A stretch of DNA of 57,287 nt from Xanthobacteraceae bacterium (lineage in GTDB: Bacteria; Pseudomonadota; Alphaproteobacteria; Rhizobiales; Xanthobacteraceae), in contig JANINJ010000018.1 in NCBI GenBank assembly GCA_024508855.1, positions 1-57,287 on the forward strand, written 5' to 3'. Below, in pieces: positions 8,002 to 16,452 of this stretch; the first letter of the stretch is position 1; each line of letters opens with the position of its first letter. The notes under the pieces were generated by a model. That model saw nothing but the letters and a program-made list of their open reading frames with translations, searched no databases and was not told where the DNA came from. A program made the translations under genes and the position numbers.

Positions 8002-8766
8002 GTGGCGGGATACATCAGGCTGCGGCAGATCTGTCTTGTGGCGCGCGAGCTTCAACCCGTGGTCGACGATATCGCCGCGATCATGGGTCTTCGCGTCTGC
8101 TACCGCGATGGCAACGTCGCCAAGTATGGCCTGGAGAACGCACTGCTGCCGGTCGATACCACCCTGCTCGAAGTGGTCGCGCCAACCCAGGACGGGACCG
8201 CCGCAGGCCGCTTCCTTGACAAGATGAACGGTCGCGGCGGGTACATGGCGATCTTCGCTTGCGACGATCCGGACGAGCGCGGCCGCAATGCCGCTGGGAT
8301 CGGCATTCGCACAGCCAATGTGATCGACCACGCGCCGTATCATGGCGTCCAGTTACATCCGCGGGATTGCCGGGCCGCGTTCATCGAGTTCAACCACACG
8401 CAGGGCAGCGACGACATCCACGGACCATATCCGCCCGCCGGGCCCGACTGGCAGAAATCGATCCGGACGGACGTGACGAAGGCGCTGGTGGGAGTCGAGA
8501 TGGAGAGTCCCGACCCGCATGGCCTTGCGGAGCATTGGGGCCGCATCATCGGCATTCCGGCAAGCCGGGGGAGCGATGGAGCTTCAGAGATCGTGCTGGT
8601 CAATTGCCGCTTTCGCTTTATTGAGGGCGCCAGCGACGCGATGAGCGGGCTGACCTTGCAGGTCAGCAATGTCGCGACAGTACTCGAAGCGGCGAAAGCG
8701 AAAGGCTATGCCATTAACGGCAATTCGTTCGCGCTGGGTGGTGTCGATTTCCATCTCGTAACGTGA
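8002..8766 (+). CDS. VOC (glyoxalase/dioxygenase-fold) family protein
   Basis: 254 residues. It has vicinal-oxygen-chelate features: the N-terminal IRLRQICLVARELQPVVDDIAAIMGLRV, and a second module around residue 155 (TKALVGVEMESPDPHGLAEHWGRIIGIPASR). Candidate metal ligands such as the His in HAPYHGVQLH are visible, but I cannot assign a full set. The start is GTG at 8002, one base after the preceding stop, with AAGGGG about 10 bases upstream; the upstream in-frame extension overlaps the enoyl-CoA hydratase and is not coding. Being inside an acyl-CoA operon, it may be an epimerase-like or lyase-like enzyme rather than a glyoxalase. The function is unknown. Confidence 0.8.
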   Translation: MAGYIRLRQICLVARELQPVVDDIAAIMGLRVCYRDGNVAKYGLENALLPVDTTLLEVVAPTQDGTAAGRFLDKMNGRGGYMAIFACDDPDERGRNAAGIGIRTANVIDHAPYHGVQLHPRDCRAAFIEFNHTQGSDDIHGPYPPAGPDWQKSIRTDVTKALVGVEMESPDPHGLAEHWGRIIGIPASRGSDGASEIVLVNCRFRFIEGASDAMSGLTLQVSNVATVLEAAKAKGYAINGNSFALGGVDFHLVT

Positions 8767-8814
8767 GCGCTGTTGCGATCGAGGCAACGTCTTAAGGCTC
8801 AGGGAAAACCACCA

Positions 8815-10965
8815 ATGTCTGGTGCAAACACCGGCGCTCAAAAGCATCCGCTTGATACTTTCTTCTCCCCATCCAGCATCGCGATCATTGGCGCGTCACG
8901 CGACCCGGTAAAGATTCCGGGGCTGTTGCTGGCGTTCCTGCGCAAGAACCAGTTCGACGGCGAGATATTTCCGGTCAATCCGAACTATCCCGACATCGAA
9001 GGCCTGAAATGCTACGCCTCGATTGCCGCCATCGGACGGCCGATCGATCTGGCGATCGTCATCATCCCGGCACGGGCCGTGCTGGGCGCGCTGCAGGAAT
9101 GCGCGTCCGTTGGCGTCAAGCATTGCATCATCATCTCGTCTGGGTTCGCGGAGGAGGGCGGCGACAGCGCCGGCATGCAGGATGCGATTGCCGCACTCGC
9201 CAGGAAGACCGGCATGCGCATTTCCGGTCCGAATGCCGAGGGTTTTTATAACGAGGCGAAGCGGGTTGCGGCGACCTTCAGTCCGACCGTCGATGTGAAA
9301 CCGGATGCGCCACGCCTGATCGCGACCCGACGGCGCATCGGGATCGTTGCGCAGAGCGGCGGCATCGGCTTCGCCATCTACAATCGCGCCAGGGCGCTGG
9401 GCATCGCGCTCAGCTACGTCATCAGCACCGGCAACGAGTCCGATCTCGGCGCAGGTGAGTTCTTCGATTACATGGTGCAGGACCCGTCGACCGACGTCAT
9501 CCTGCTGTTCCTCGAAGGCATTCGCGATACCGAGAAATTTCTTGCGGCGGCGAAGCGCGCAGCGGAAACCGGAAAGCCGGTTATCGTCACCAAAGTTGGC
9601 CGGTCGAGCGCCGGAGGGCGCGCGGCAGCGTCGCATACTGCCAGCATGGCCGGATGGACCGCTGCCTATGACGCGGTATTCGCGAAGTACGGTTTCATCA
9701 TTTCCAACGATCTCGATGAAGCCGTCGCCATTGCCGCGGTTCTCACCACGTCGCCAATGCCGAAGGGCGATCGCGTTGCGGTCGTCACCGTATCCGGCGG
9801 CGCCGGCATCTGGGGCGCGGATGCGGTCTCGGCGCAGGGGCTGCAGGTGCCTGAGCTATCAGATTCCGTGCAAACGACGATCCGCGGCTTGATTCCTTCC
9901 TACGGGTCGCCGCGCAACCCCATCGATATCACTGCGCAAGCGGTCCACAGCGGCGGGCTGCAGAAGACCATCGACCTGCTGAACGAGTCGGACGAAGTCG
10001 ACTCGATCCTCGTGGTGATTTCACTGTCGAGCGAAACGCGGATGCCGTTCAAGGTGCCCGAACTGAAGCCGGTGATCGATACGCTGCGCAAGCCGATCGT
10101 GTTCTATTCCTATACGTTGCCGTCGCAATATGCGCGCACGGGGCTTGCCGAGGCAGGCGCAGTGGTCCTCTCGGGGCTGACGCATGTCGCCGTCGCCATC
10201 TATCAATTAATACAGCGCGCGAAGTTCAAACTGGCGGCGCCGGCGGCTGTGGCCTCGCTGAATGGTGCTCTGCCAGCACGTATCGGGTCTGCGGCCTTGT
10301 CGGAATACGACAGCAAGCAATTGCTGCGCGATGCCGGCGTTCCGACGCCGGAAGAAATACTGGTCACCGAGCGCGGTGCGTTAGGCGACGCGATCAAGCG
10401 CGCAGGATTCCCGCTGGTGATGAAAATCCAGTCGCGGGACATTCCGCACAAGAGCGAGGTCGGCGGCGTTCGCGTCAATATCGCGAGCGAGACAGAGGCG
10501 TCGGCGGCCTACGACCGGTTGCTTGCGAATGCGCGGCAGCATCGGCCGGATGCAGCAATTCAAGGCGTGCTGGTCGGCCCGATGGCGAAAAAGGGCGTCG
10601 AGATGATCGTCGGCACCGTGCAGGACGCAACGTTCGGGCCCGTCATCATGGTCGGCCTCGGCGGCGTCACGACGGAGCTGTTCAAGGATGTGGTCTATCG
10701 CCCGGTTCCGGTCGGCGAGGCCGAGGCTTCGTCGATGTTGCAGGAATTGAAAGCGTGGCCGCTGCTCAATGGCTTCCGCGGCGCGCCGCTGACGGATGTG
10801 CCCGCGTTGGCGAAACTCGTCGCGCAGATTTCGCAACTCGCGGCTCGGTTAAGCGGCGAGGTCTCCGATATCGAGATCAATCCGGTGCTCGTTCACCCGC
10901 AAGGCGAGGGCGTCACTGTGGTCGACGCGCTGGTAGTGCCTGCATCCCGAAAAGGTTCGGCGTAA
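8815..10965 (+). CDS. ADP-forming acyl-CoA synthetase (acetate--CoA ligase family)
   Basis: 716-residue fused alpha-beta NDP-forming acyl-CoA ligase: CoA-binding Rossmann domain (SPSSIAIIGASRDPVKIPG), succinyl-CoA-synthetase-like domains with the region holding the phospho-histidine (RAAASHTASMAG), and a C-terminal ATP-grasp domain (about 490-716; PLVMKIQSRDIPHKSEVGGV, MIVGTVQDATFGPVIMVGLGG). It activates a carboxylic acid to its CoA thioester, or runs in reverse to make ATP. The start is ATG 8815 with CAGGGAAAA upstream. It closes the SBP-hydratase-VOC-ligase run, which makes uptake and CoA activation of one acid the simplest reading. The substrate is unknown. Confidence 0.9.
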   Translation: MSGANTGAQKHPLDTFFSPSSIAIIGASRDPVKIPGLLLAFLRKNQFDGEIFPVNPNYPDIEGLKCYASIAAIGRPIDLAIVIIPARAVLGALQECASVGVKHCIIISSGFAEEGGDSAGMQDAIAALARKTGMRISGPNAEGFYNEAKRVAATFSPTVDVKPDAPRLIATRRRIGIVAQSGGIGFAIYNRARALGIALSYVISTGNESDLGAGEFFDYMVQDPSTDVILLFLEGIRDTEKFLAAAKRAAETGKPVIVTKVGRSSAGGRAAASHTASMAGWTAAYDAVFAKYGFIISNDLDEAVAIAAVLTTSPMPKGDRVAVVTVSGGAGIWGADAVSAQGLQVPELSDSVQTTIRGLIPSYGSPRNPIDITAQAVHSGGLQKTIDLLNESDEVDSILVVISLSSETRMPFKVPELKPVIDTLRKPIVFYSYTLPSQYARTGLAEAGAVVLSGLTHVAVAIYQLIQRAKFKLAAPAAVASLNGALPARIGSAALSEYDSKQLLRDAGVPTPEEILVTERGALGDAIKRAGFPLVMKIQSRDIPHKSEVGGVRVNIASETEASAAYDRLLANARQHRPDAAIQGVLVGPMAKKGVEMIVGTVQDATFGPVIMVGLGGVTTELFKDVVYRPVPVGEAEASSMLQELKAWPLLNGFRGAPLTDVPALAKLVAQISQLAARLSGEVSDIEINPVLVHPQGEGVTVVDALVVPASRKGSA

Positions 10966-10994
10966 AACTGACGCCGGACCATCGGTTCAAGGGC

Positions 10995-11100
10995 CGTCAC
11001 CCTGAGGTGCCGTAGCAAAGCGAAGGCCTCGAAGGGCGACGGCGATCCTTCGAGGCCCGCGACATTTGTCGCTCACGCGTCACGATGACGCCGGTGTATC
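10995..11100. repeat. REP-like intergenic palindrome between convergent genes
   Basis: The central stem is GGCCTCGAAGG (11025-11035) with CCTTCGAGGCC (11047-11057), flanked on the left by CGTCACCCTGAGGTGC. On the right only a degenerate partner remains (TCACGATGACG). This is the familiar CACCCTGAGGTGC...CTTCGAGG element of Bradyrhizobium-like genomes. Its position between two stop codons suggests that it doubles as a bidirectional terminator. Confidence 0.8.
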
Positions 11101-11108
11101 GACCTAAA

Positions 11109-11912
11109 CTAGCGCGCCTTGAAGTTGGCGACGCGCCGTTCTTCCGTGGCCTTCACGCCTTCCTTGAAGTCTTCGGTGGCGCGCAGGCGGGTCTGCTCGG
11201 CGAGTTCATGATTGGTGGCGGCGAGCACGCGATCGGCCAGTCCGGCGCGCATCGTCGCGCGCGTCGAAAGCAATCCAAGTGGCGAGCATTCCGCGATCTC
11301 GTTGGCGAGCTTCAACGCGGCGGCGCGCACCTGATCCTGCGGCACCAGCACGTTGGCGAGGCCCATCTTGAAGGCATCTTCGCCGGTGACGCGGCGGCTG
11401 GTGTAGAACATCAGCTCGGCATTGTTCTTGCCGATCAGTTCGGGGAGCGTGACCGTCAGCCCGAAGCCGGGGTGGAAGCCGAGCTTGGTGAAATTGGCGG
11501 CGAAGCGCGCCTCCGGGCAAGTGACCCGGAAGTCCGCCGACACCGCAAGTCCCAGCCCGCCGCCGATTGCGGCGCCTTGAACCGCGGCGACGATCGGCTT
11601 CTTGGCGCGGAAGATGCGCACGGCCTGAAGATAAAGATGGCTGATCTGTCCAAGGCTGTCGGCAGGGTCGCCGCTTTTCTTCTCCTCGGTTTCCTTCCGG
11701 TTCGGATCGTTGAAATTTGCGCCGGCGCAGAACGACTTGCCTTGCGCGGCGAGAACGACAGCGCGGATTTCCGGATTGTTGTCGGCATCGGTCAGCGCAT
11801 CCGCGATCTGGTTGATCAGCGTGATGTCGAAGAAATTGAACGGCGGCCGCTGGATTTCGATGGTGGTGACGTGGCCGGTTGTCTCGACGCCGATATCCGT
11901 GAATTTGCTCAT
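11109..11912 (-). CDS. Enoyl-CoA hydratase/isomerase family protein
   Basis: 267-residue crotonase-family enzyme. It shows TIEIQRPPFNFFDITLI at the N-terminus, the oxyanion-hole segments SFCAGANFNDP and AVQGAAIGGGLGLAVSADFRVT, and KLGFHPGFGLTVTLPELIGKNNAELMFYT. An insertion of Lys/Glu-rich residues (NRKETEEKKSGD) sits after the first segment. It is the last gene of a minus-strand set with two acyl-CoA dehydrogenases, which gives dehydrogenation followed by hydration. The start ATG has AGGATT upstream. It is only about 40% like the hydratase at 7212 by eye, so it is not a recent duplicate. Confidence 0.88.
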   Translation of the reverse strand: MSKFTDIGVETTGHVTTIEIQRPPFNFFDITLINQIADALTDADNNPEIRAVVLAAQGKSFCAGANFNDPNRKETEEKKSGDPADSLGQISHLYLQAVRIFRAKKPIVAAVQGAAIGGGLGLAVSADFRVTCPEARFAANFTKLGFHPGFGLTVTLPELIGKNNAELMFYTSRRVTGEDAFKMGLANVLVPQDQVRAAALKLANEIAECSPLGLLSTRATMRAGLADRVLAATNHELAEQTRLRATEDFKEGVKATEERRVANFKAR

Positions 11913-11956
11913 GATGAATCCTGATGATGTGAATAAGCGCGATCCGGCTTGCGCGT

Positions 11957-13117
11957 TCAGCGCAAACCAAGTCCGCGTGCGATGATGCCGCGCAGCACTT
12001 CCGTGGTGCCGCCCTGGATGGTCAGCTTCGGAGCGAGCTTGGTAGCGAAGGCCAGTTGTTCGTCGAGCGTCGGATGATTCAGCGGATCGACATCCACGAA
12101 GGCGGCGAGTTCCCGCACCCGATGCGGCAATTGCTGCTCCCAGATGGTGCCGATGTCCTTGACGATGGATGCCTCGACCACCGGCTCCTTGCCGGCCTGG
12201 AGCATGCCTGCGACCGATACCGACATGCGCCGCATGGTGTGAAGCTGCGCCACGAGGCGGCCGATGCCTTCGGCGCTGCGCGTATCCGGATTGGGCCCGG
12301 TCGCACGCACCAGTTCGGTCAGCACATAGTAGGTTTCGAGGAAACGTTCCGGTCCGCTGCGCTCGTAGGCCAGTTCGCTGGTCGCCTGTTTCCAGGCGCC
12401 GTCGATCTCGCCGAGCACGTGATCGTCGGGAACGAAGGCGTCCTGAAACACCACTTCGTTGAACTCATACTGTCCGGTGATCTGTGCGATCGGATTGACG
12501 GTGATGCCCGGCGTTTTCATGTCGACGAGGAATTGCGTCAGGCCGTGGCGGCGGTTTTCCTTGGTTGGCGGTGAGGTGCGGAAGATAGCGATCATGTAGT
12601 CGGCGATGTGCGCCGAGGTCGTCCAGATCTTGCTGCCGTTGATCAGCCAGCCACCGTCGGTCTTGGTTGCCTTGGTCTTGGCCGCGAACAGATCGGAGCC
12701 TGAATTCGGCTCGCTCATGCCGATGGCGAAGCAGACTTCGCCGCGGCAGATGCGCGGCAGGATATCCATCTTGATGTGCTCGGGCGCGTATTTCAGCAGC
12801 ACCGGACCGCTTTGCCGGTCGGCGACGAAGAAGCGCCGCGTCGGCGCGTTGGCGACGCGCATCTCCTCGGTCACCACGTAGCGTTCGAGGAAACTGCGTT
12901 CGTGGCCGCCGTATTTCTTCGGCCACGTCATGCCGAGCCAGCCGCGCTCGCCGACGCGGCGGCTGAATTCCGGCGCATCGCTGTCCTCGCGTTGCGGCTT
13001 GTGCGGATCGAAGGTGCCGGCGGCGATCTCGTCGGCGAGAAACGCGCGGACTTCCTTGCGCAGTTCCTCGCACTCGGGAGGCAGGCGGATCGGATCAAAG
13101 CGGAGAGCGGCGGTCAT
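11957..13117 (-). CDS. Acyl-CoA dehydrogenase, subunit with relocated catalytic glutamate
   Basis: 386-residue FAD flavoprotein of the acyl-CoA dehydrogenase family: N-terminal helices (ELRKEVRAFLADEIAAG), the middle domain CFAIGMSEPNSGSDLFAAKTKATK, and the C-terminal helices. The usual catalytic Glu of medium-chain enzymes (in Y-E-G-T) is Gly here (IQGGTTEVLRGIIARG). A glutamate in ELAYERSGPERF sits where isovaleryl-CoA-type enzymes place theirs, so that residue is the likely base. The gene is next to a second dehydrogenase that lacks both positions. The likely role is alpha,beta-dehydrogenation of a branched or cyclic acyl-CoA. Confidence 0.9.
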   Translation of the reverse strand: MTAALRFDPIRLPPECEELRKEVRAFLADEIAAGTFDPHKPQREDSDAPEFSRRVGERGWLGMTWPKKYGGHERSFLERYVVTEEMRVANAPTRRFFVADRQSGPVLLKYAPEHIKMDILPRICRGEVCFAIGMSEPNSGSDLFAAKTKATKTDGGWLINGSKIWTTSAHIADYMIAIFRTSPPTKENRRHGLTQFLVDMKTPGITVNPIAQITGQYEFNEVVFQDAFVPDDHVLGEIDGAWKQATSELAYERSGPERFLETYYVLTELVRATGPNPDTRSAEGIGRLVAQLHTMRRMSVSVAGMLQAGKEPVVEASIVKDIGTIWEQQLPHRVRELAAFVDVDPLNHPTLDEQLAFATKLAPKLTIQGGTTEVLRGIIARGLGLR

Positions 13118-13158
13118 ATCAATGCGTCCCGATAGAGCAGGTCAGTTCAGTTGAAGCG

Positions 13159-14247
13159 TCAGCGCGATGCTACGAGCGGCCACAATTCATCGGCGCCGCG
13201 GGCGGCGACAAGCTTGCCCAGTTCGACGGCCCAATGGCTTTCGTTGCCGAAGTCCTCGCGCCACGCCAGCGCCCGCATGGTGTAGCGATGCAGGATGTGC
13301 TCCTTGGTGAAGCCGATCGCGCCATGAACCTGATGCGCGATGGCTGCACCCTTTTCCGCAGCTTCCGCGCAGCGGATTTTGGCCGCGGCCGCTTCGAGGA
13401 AAATGGATTCATCGAACGCGGTGCTGTTGGCCACGGCATCCGCGGCAGAACTCGCTGCCGCCAGAGCCGCCGCCGCTTCGCCGGCCAGCTTCGCGAGGTT
13501 GTGCTGGACCGCCTGGAACTTCGAGATCTTCTTCTCGAAGGCGACGCGCTCGTTGGAATAGCGAACGCTGACGTCGAGCATGGTCTCGAGGCTGCCGGCG
13601 ATCTGCAGGCTGCGCGCCACGCCGCCCATCAGCATCAGCGAGGTCTGGTCGAATCCCTTTTGCGCAGGTTTGACAGCGATCGGCTTCACCTTGTCGAAGT
13701 TCACCGTGTCGCTGGCGTCGCCGGCGAGATTGAGCCCGGCGGCGATCTTGCATTGCGCTGCGTCCACCAGCGCGATGGACGAACCTTCGGCGCCTGTCGC
13801 CAGCACGGCGATATGTTTGACATCCCTGGCAAACGGAACGCCGCGTGCGCGGCCCGACAAGGTGTCGTCGGCATTCAGGGTGATGCGATCCCGCGGACTT
13901 GCCGGCGCAACCGTCATGGCATCCGGCGGCGATGCGATCTTGGCTTGTGCGAGCAGCCAGCCCGCCAGCATGGTCTCAGCCAGCGGCACTGCAATGCCGA
14001 AGCGACCTGCCGAGTTCAGGACGCTGAAACCATCCGCAATGCTGGCACCCGAGCCATCGCAATCTTCCGGCACCCACGACAGCGGCAAGCCGGCCTCGGT
14101 CAGTGCGCTCCAGAGCGGCGCTTTCCAGCTTGCGTCCTTGCTGTTGTTGATCGTTTGCGCGTCGGCGAGATCGGTAAAGATACGCTCGGCAGTTTCGGCA
14201 ACGATGTTATCACTCTCAGTCACGGCGCTCCTCGTCTTCCCAGCCAT
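13159..14247 (-). CDS. Acyl-CoA dehydrogenase-like protein, probable non-catalytic partner subunit
   Basis: 362 residues with acyl-CoA dehydrogenase architecture but divergent. N-terminal domain: FTDLADAQTINNSKDASWKAPL then LPLSWVPEDCDGSGASIADGF. C-terminal helices: YSNERVAFEKKISKFQAVQHNLAKLAGE and VHGAIGFTKEHILHRYTMRALAWREDFG. I see no glutamate at either known catalytic position. Together with its place 41 bases upstream of a full dehydrogenase, this suggests the FAD-binding or structural half of a heteromeric enzyme, as in the FadE pairs of actinobacterial steroid degradation. The start could be the ATG at 14247 or a downstream GTG before TESDN. Confidence 0.85.
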   Translation of the reverse strand: MAGKTRSAVTESDNIVAETAERIFTDLADAQTINNSKDASWKAPLWSALTEAGLPLSWVPEDCDGSGASIADGFSVLNSAGRFGIAVPLAETMLAGWLLAQAKIASPPDAMTVAPASPRDRITLNADDTLSGRARGVPFARDVKHIAVLATGAEGSSIALVDAAQCKIAAGLNLAGDASDTVNFDKVKPIAVKPAQKGFDQTSLMLMGGVARSLQIAGSLETMLDVSVRYSNERVAFEKKISKFQAVQHNLAKLAGEAAAALAAASSAADAVANSTAFDESIFLEAAAAKIRCAEAAEKGAAIAHQVHGAIGFTKEHILHRYTMRALAWREDFGNESHWAVELGKLVAARGADELWPLVASR

Positions 14248-14571
14248 CCTGGCCTACGCAAAGGGAAGTGCATGCGCCGGGTAAGCTGTTCAATTCGTTG
14301 AGGCCATGATGGTGAAAAGGCCCGGTCATGACAAGCATTGTGTCTGCAGAGCCGCCTGCAGGCACATCATGCACGGTCCCTCATGAGCCATGGACATTAT
14401 TCCGTTGAACGGACTTCTTCAGGTGTCGTCGCTGCATATCCCACGACATGACATTTGCAGCGTGTCGTATTTGCCTGTCACCCGCGGAACGATATGGTAA
14501 TCCGATCTCCAGCGACGAATATCAGACCGAACATCAAGACTAATATCACTTGGCATTGAGGGGAATTGAGG
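14248..14571. other. Intergenic region, divergent promoters
   Basis: 324 bases between the divergent dehydrogenase and SDR genes. I see no ORF with coding character and no RNA gene. It contains CGACATGACATTTGCAGCGTGTCG (roughly 14445-14468), an imperfect palindrome that carries the same TGACATTTGC core as the repeats at 891-1057. Promoters for both flanking genes should lie here, but I cannot place them. Confidence 0.5.
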
Positions 14572-15354
14572 ATGTCGAAGAACGGCTTGTGCGTGATCGT
14601 AACCGGATCGGCATCCGGGCTTGGTGCTGCGACCGCGGCCATTCTGGCCAAGGAAGGCGCGCGCATCGTCATCAATTACGCGTCGAGCAAAAAGGAAGCC
14701 GAGCAGACGGCCGATCTTTGCCGGACGGCGGGTGGCGAAGTGGTTGTCGCTCAGGGCGACGTGTCCAAGGATGAAGATTGCAAGCGCATCGTTGCGGCGG
14801 CCGCGCCATGGGGGCGCCTCGATGCGCTGATCAACAATGCCGGCACCACCAAGCATATGGTGCACAGCAATCTCGACGGATTGTCGGCGGAGGATTTCCA
14901 GCGGATCTATTCGGTCAACACCATCGGACCATTTCAGATGGTGCGTGCCGCACGTTCGCTGCTGGAAGCCGGTGCGCGTGCTTCCGGGCAGGCGTCGTCG
15001 GTCGTCAACATCTCGTCGGTGGCCGGAATCAGCGGGATCGGTTCATCGGTGGCCTATGCGGCGAGCAAGGGCGCGCTGAATTCGATCACGCTGTCGCTGG
15101 CACGGGCCCTGGCGCCGCTGATCCGCGTCAACGCGGTCTGCCCGGGCTACATCGACACGCCGTGGTTCGAGAAAGGCCGCGGCGTCGAGGGCGCCAAGCA
15201 GGTGCGCGACATGGTCAAGGCCAAGGTGCCGCTCAACCTGGCATCGACCGCCGACGATATTGCGGCTCTGGTGTGTTTTCTGGCGGGACCGCAGTCCCGC
15301 AACATGACCGGCGAGATCATGCGGATCGACGCCGGCCTTCACCTGGTGACCTGA
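14572..15354 (+). CDS. SDR family NAD(P)-dependent oxidoreductase
   Basis: 260-residue short-chain dehydrogenase/reductase. It has the cofactor motif TGSASGLG at residues 10-17, NNAG near residue 88, the catalytic Ser in VVNISSVAGISG, and YAASK with the Tyr and Lys of the active site. The C-terminus RNMTGEIMRIDAGLHLVT is typical of FabG-like members. The start is ATG 14572 with GAGGGGAATTGAG upstream. It is divergent from the two dehydrogenases and could supply the 3-hydroxyacyl-CoA oxidation step for that set, but SDR substrates cannot be told from sequence. Confidence 0.9.
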   Translation: MSKNGLCVIVTGSASGLGAATAAILAKEGARIVINYASSKKEAEQTADLCRTAGGEVVVAQGDVSKDEDCKRIVAAAAPWGRLDALINNAGTTKHMVHSNLDGLSAEDFQRIYSVNTIGPFQMVRAARSLLEAGARASGQASSVVNISSVAGISGIGSSVAYAASKGALNSITLSLARALAPLIRVNAVCPGYIDTPWFEKGRGVEGAKQVRDMVKAKVPLNLASTADDIAALVCFLAGPQSRNMTGEIMRIDAGLHLVT

Positions 15355-15405
15355 CGGGCCGCTGCTTCAAATCGTCGAAACGGCCCGCCGCAAATGATCG
15401 GTCGG

Positions 15406-15684
15406 CTATTTGGAACCCGGGTCTGAAATGACCCGGCGTGCCACCAGTCGATTCCAGATAAACAGCACCACCAGCGCACCGATGGTTGCAGTGACGAATC
15501 CTGCGCCCTGATTGGGTCCGTAATGGCCGACCGCCTGGCCGATCAGGGTCGCCAGAAACGCACCGACGATACCCAGCACCGTCGTCAGGATGAACCCGCT
15601 CGGATTGTTGGGTCCCGGAGAAATCAGCCGCGCGATGATCCCTGCGACAAAGCCGACGATAATGATCCAGAGGAGGCCGCTCAT
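15406..15684 (-). CDS. GlsB/YeaQ/YmgE-family stress-response membrane protein
   Basis: 92 residues, about three hydrophobic segments (LLWIIIVGFVAGIIARLI, FILTTVLGIVGAFLATLIGQAVG, FVTATIGALVVLFIWNRL) with the family's Gly-rich pattern and the SPGPNNPSGF loop. These are small transglycosylase-associated inner-membrane proteins, often induced in general stress; the biochemical role is not settled. The start is the ATG at 15684 with GGAAAGGACAGC upstream; a longer in-frame extension has no support. It is transcribed in the same direction as yidB, with a hairpin between them. Confidence 0.88.
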   Translation of the reverse strand: MSGLLWIIIVGFVAGIIARLISPGPNNPSGFILTTVLGIVGAFLATLIGQAVGHYGPNQGAGFVTATIGALVVLFIWNRLVARRVISDPGSK

Positions 15685-15717
15685 GACGTGCTGTCCTTTC
15701 CAACGAAGCAGGCAGGT

Positions 15718-15742
15718 GCGAGCCGATGGTTCACCGGCTCGC
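15718..15742. terminator. Hairpin between yidB-like gene and GlsB-like gene
   Basis: GCGAGCCG (15718-15725), 9-base loop, CGGCTCGC (15735-15742): a perfect 8-base stem between two minus-strand genes. There is no U-run on the minus strand, so attenuation or RNA processing is as likely as termination. Confidence 0.4.
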
Positions 15743-15759
15743 ATGCATTTTAGTCGCGG

Positions 15760-16341
15760 CTACAGTCGACCTGCAATCTCGCTCTCGGTCGGCAGGCGAC
15801 CGTCGGGCGTCAGGTGATTGATGACTTCCGGCAAATGCTGCGCGAGACCCGAAAGTAGTTCGTCGCGCGACAGGCCGGTTTGCGATGTCAGCGCATTGAT
15901 CTGATCTGCGCCGAGCGCGCCTGCCAGATCGTTGGGCGAAATCTGCTTGTTGGGACCGGGGCTGACCCAGGAATTGGCCGTCTCGCTATGGCCGTTCTGC
16001 TGGAATTGCTTGAGCAGATCACCGAGGCCGCCGCTGAGAACGCTGCCCGCGGCGCCTCCCGCCAACAGACCGCCAAGTCCGCCCTTGAGAAGATCGCCGA
16101 GACCGCCGCCACCGGGCAGGCTCGCATTGATCGTACCGCCAGGTGCGGGCGCGGGCGTCGCCGGCGCATCGCCAGCGGGGCTCGCACTCGATTGACCGCC
16201 GGTAATGTGCTTGACCGCCTTGTAGGCGAGCAGGGCCAGGATCGCCATGGTCATCGGCGACATGCCGCCGCCTTTGGCTTCGGGGTCGCTAGGGCCGCGG
16301 GGCCCATTCTGCATACCGTTGAGAACGTCGAGCAAACCCAT
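15760..16341 (-). CDS. YidB family protein (DUF937)
   Basis: 193 residues. It starts MGLLDVLNGM, contains a short hydrophobic stretch (MTMAILALLAYKAVKHI), then a Pro/Gly/Ala-rich linker and glycine-rich repeats (GGGGLGDLLKGGLGGLLAGGAAG). The C-terminal part (ISPNDLAGALGADQINALTSQTGLSRDELLSGLAQHLPEVINHLTPDGRLP) is the conserved DUF937 region of YidB. The molecular function is unknown. The ATG at 16341 has AGGAGA seven bases upstream, so I prefer it to a longer reading. Confidence 0.87.
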   Translation of the reverse strand: MGLLDVLNGMQNGPRGPSDPEAKGGGMSPMTMAILALLAYKAVKHITGGQSSASPAGDAPATPAPAPGGTINASLPGGGGLGDLLKGGLGGLLAGGAAGSVLSGGLGDLLKQFQQNGHSETANSWVSPGPNKQISPNDLAGALGADQINALTSQTGLSRDELLSGLAQHLPEVINHLTPDGRLPTESEIAGRL

Positions 16342-16452
16342 GAATCCGTCTCCTGTGAGTATCGTGCCGTAGGCCCGCCCCGGCAGAAACATAACGGTGC
16401 CACATGACGCTTACAAGGCATGGGGCGGAAGGTATCCGGCAGCGGCTCCGGA

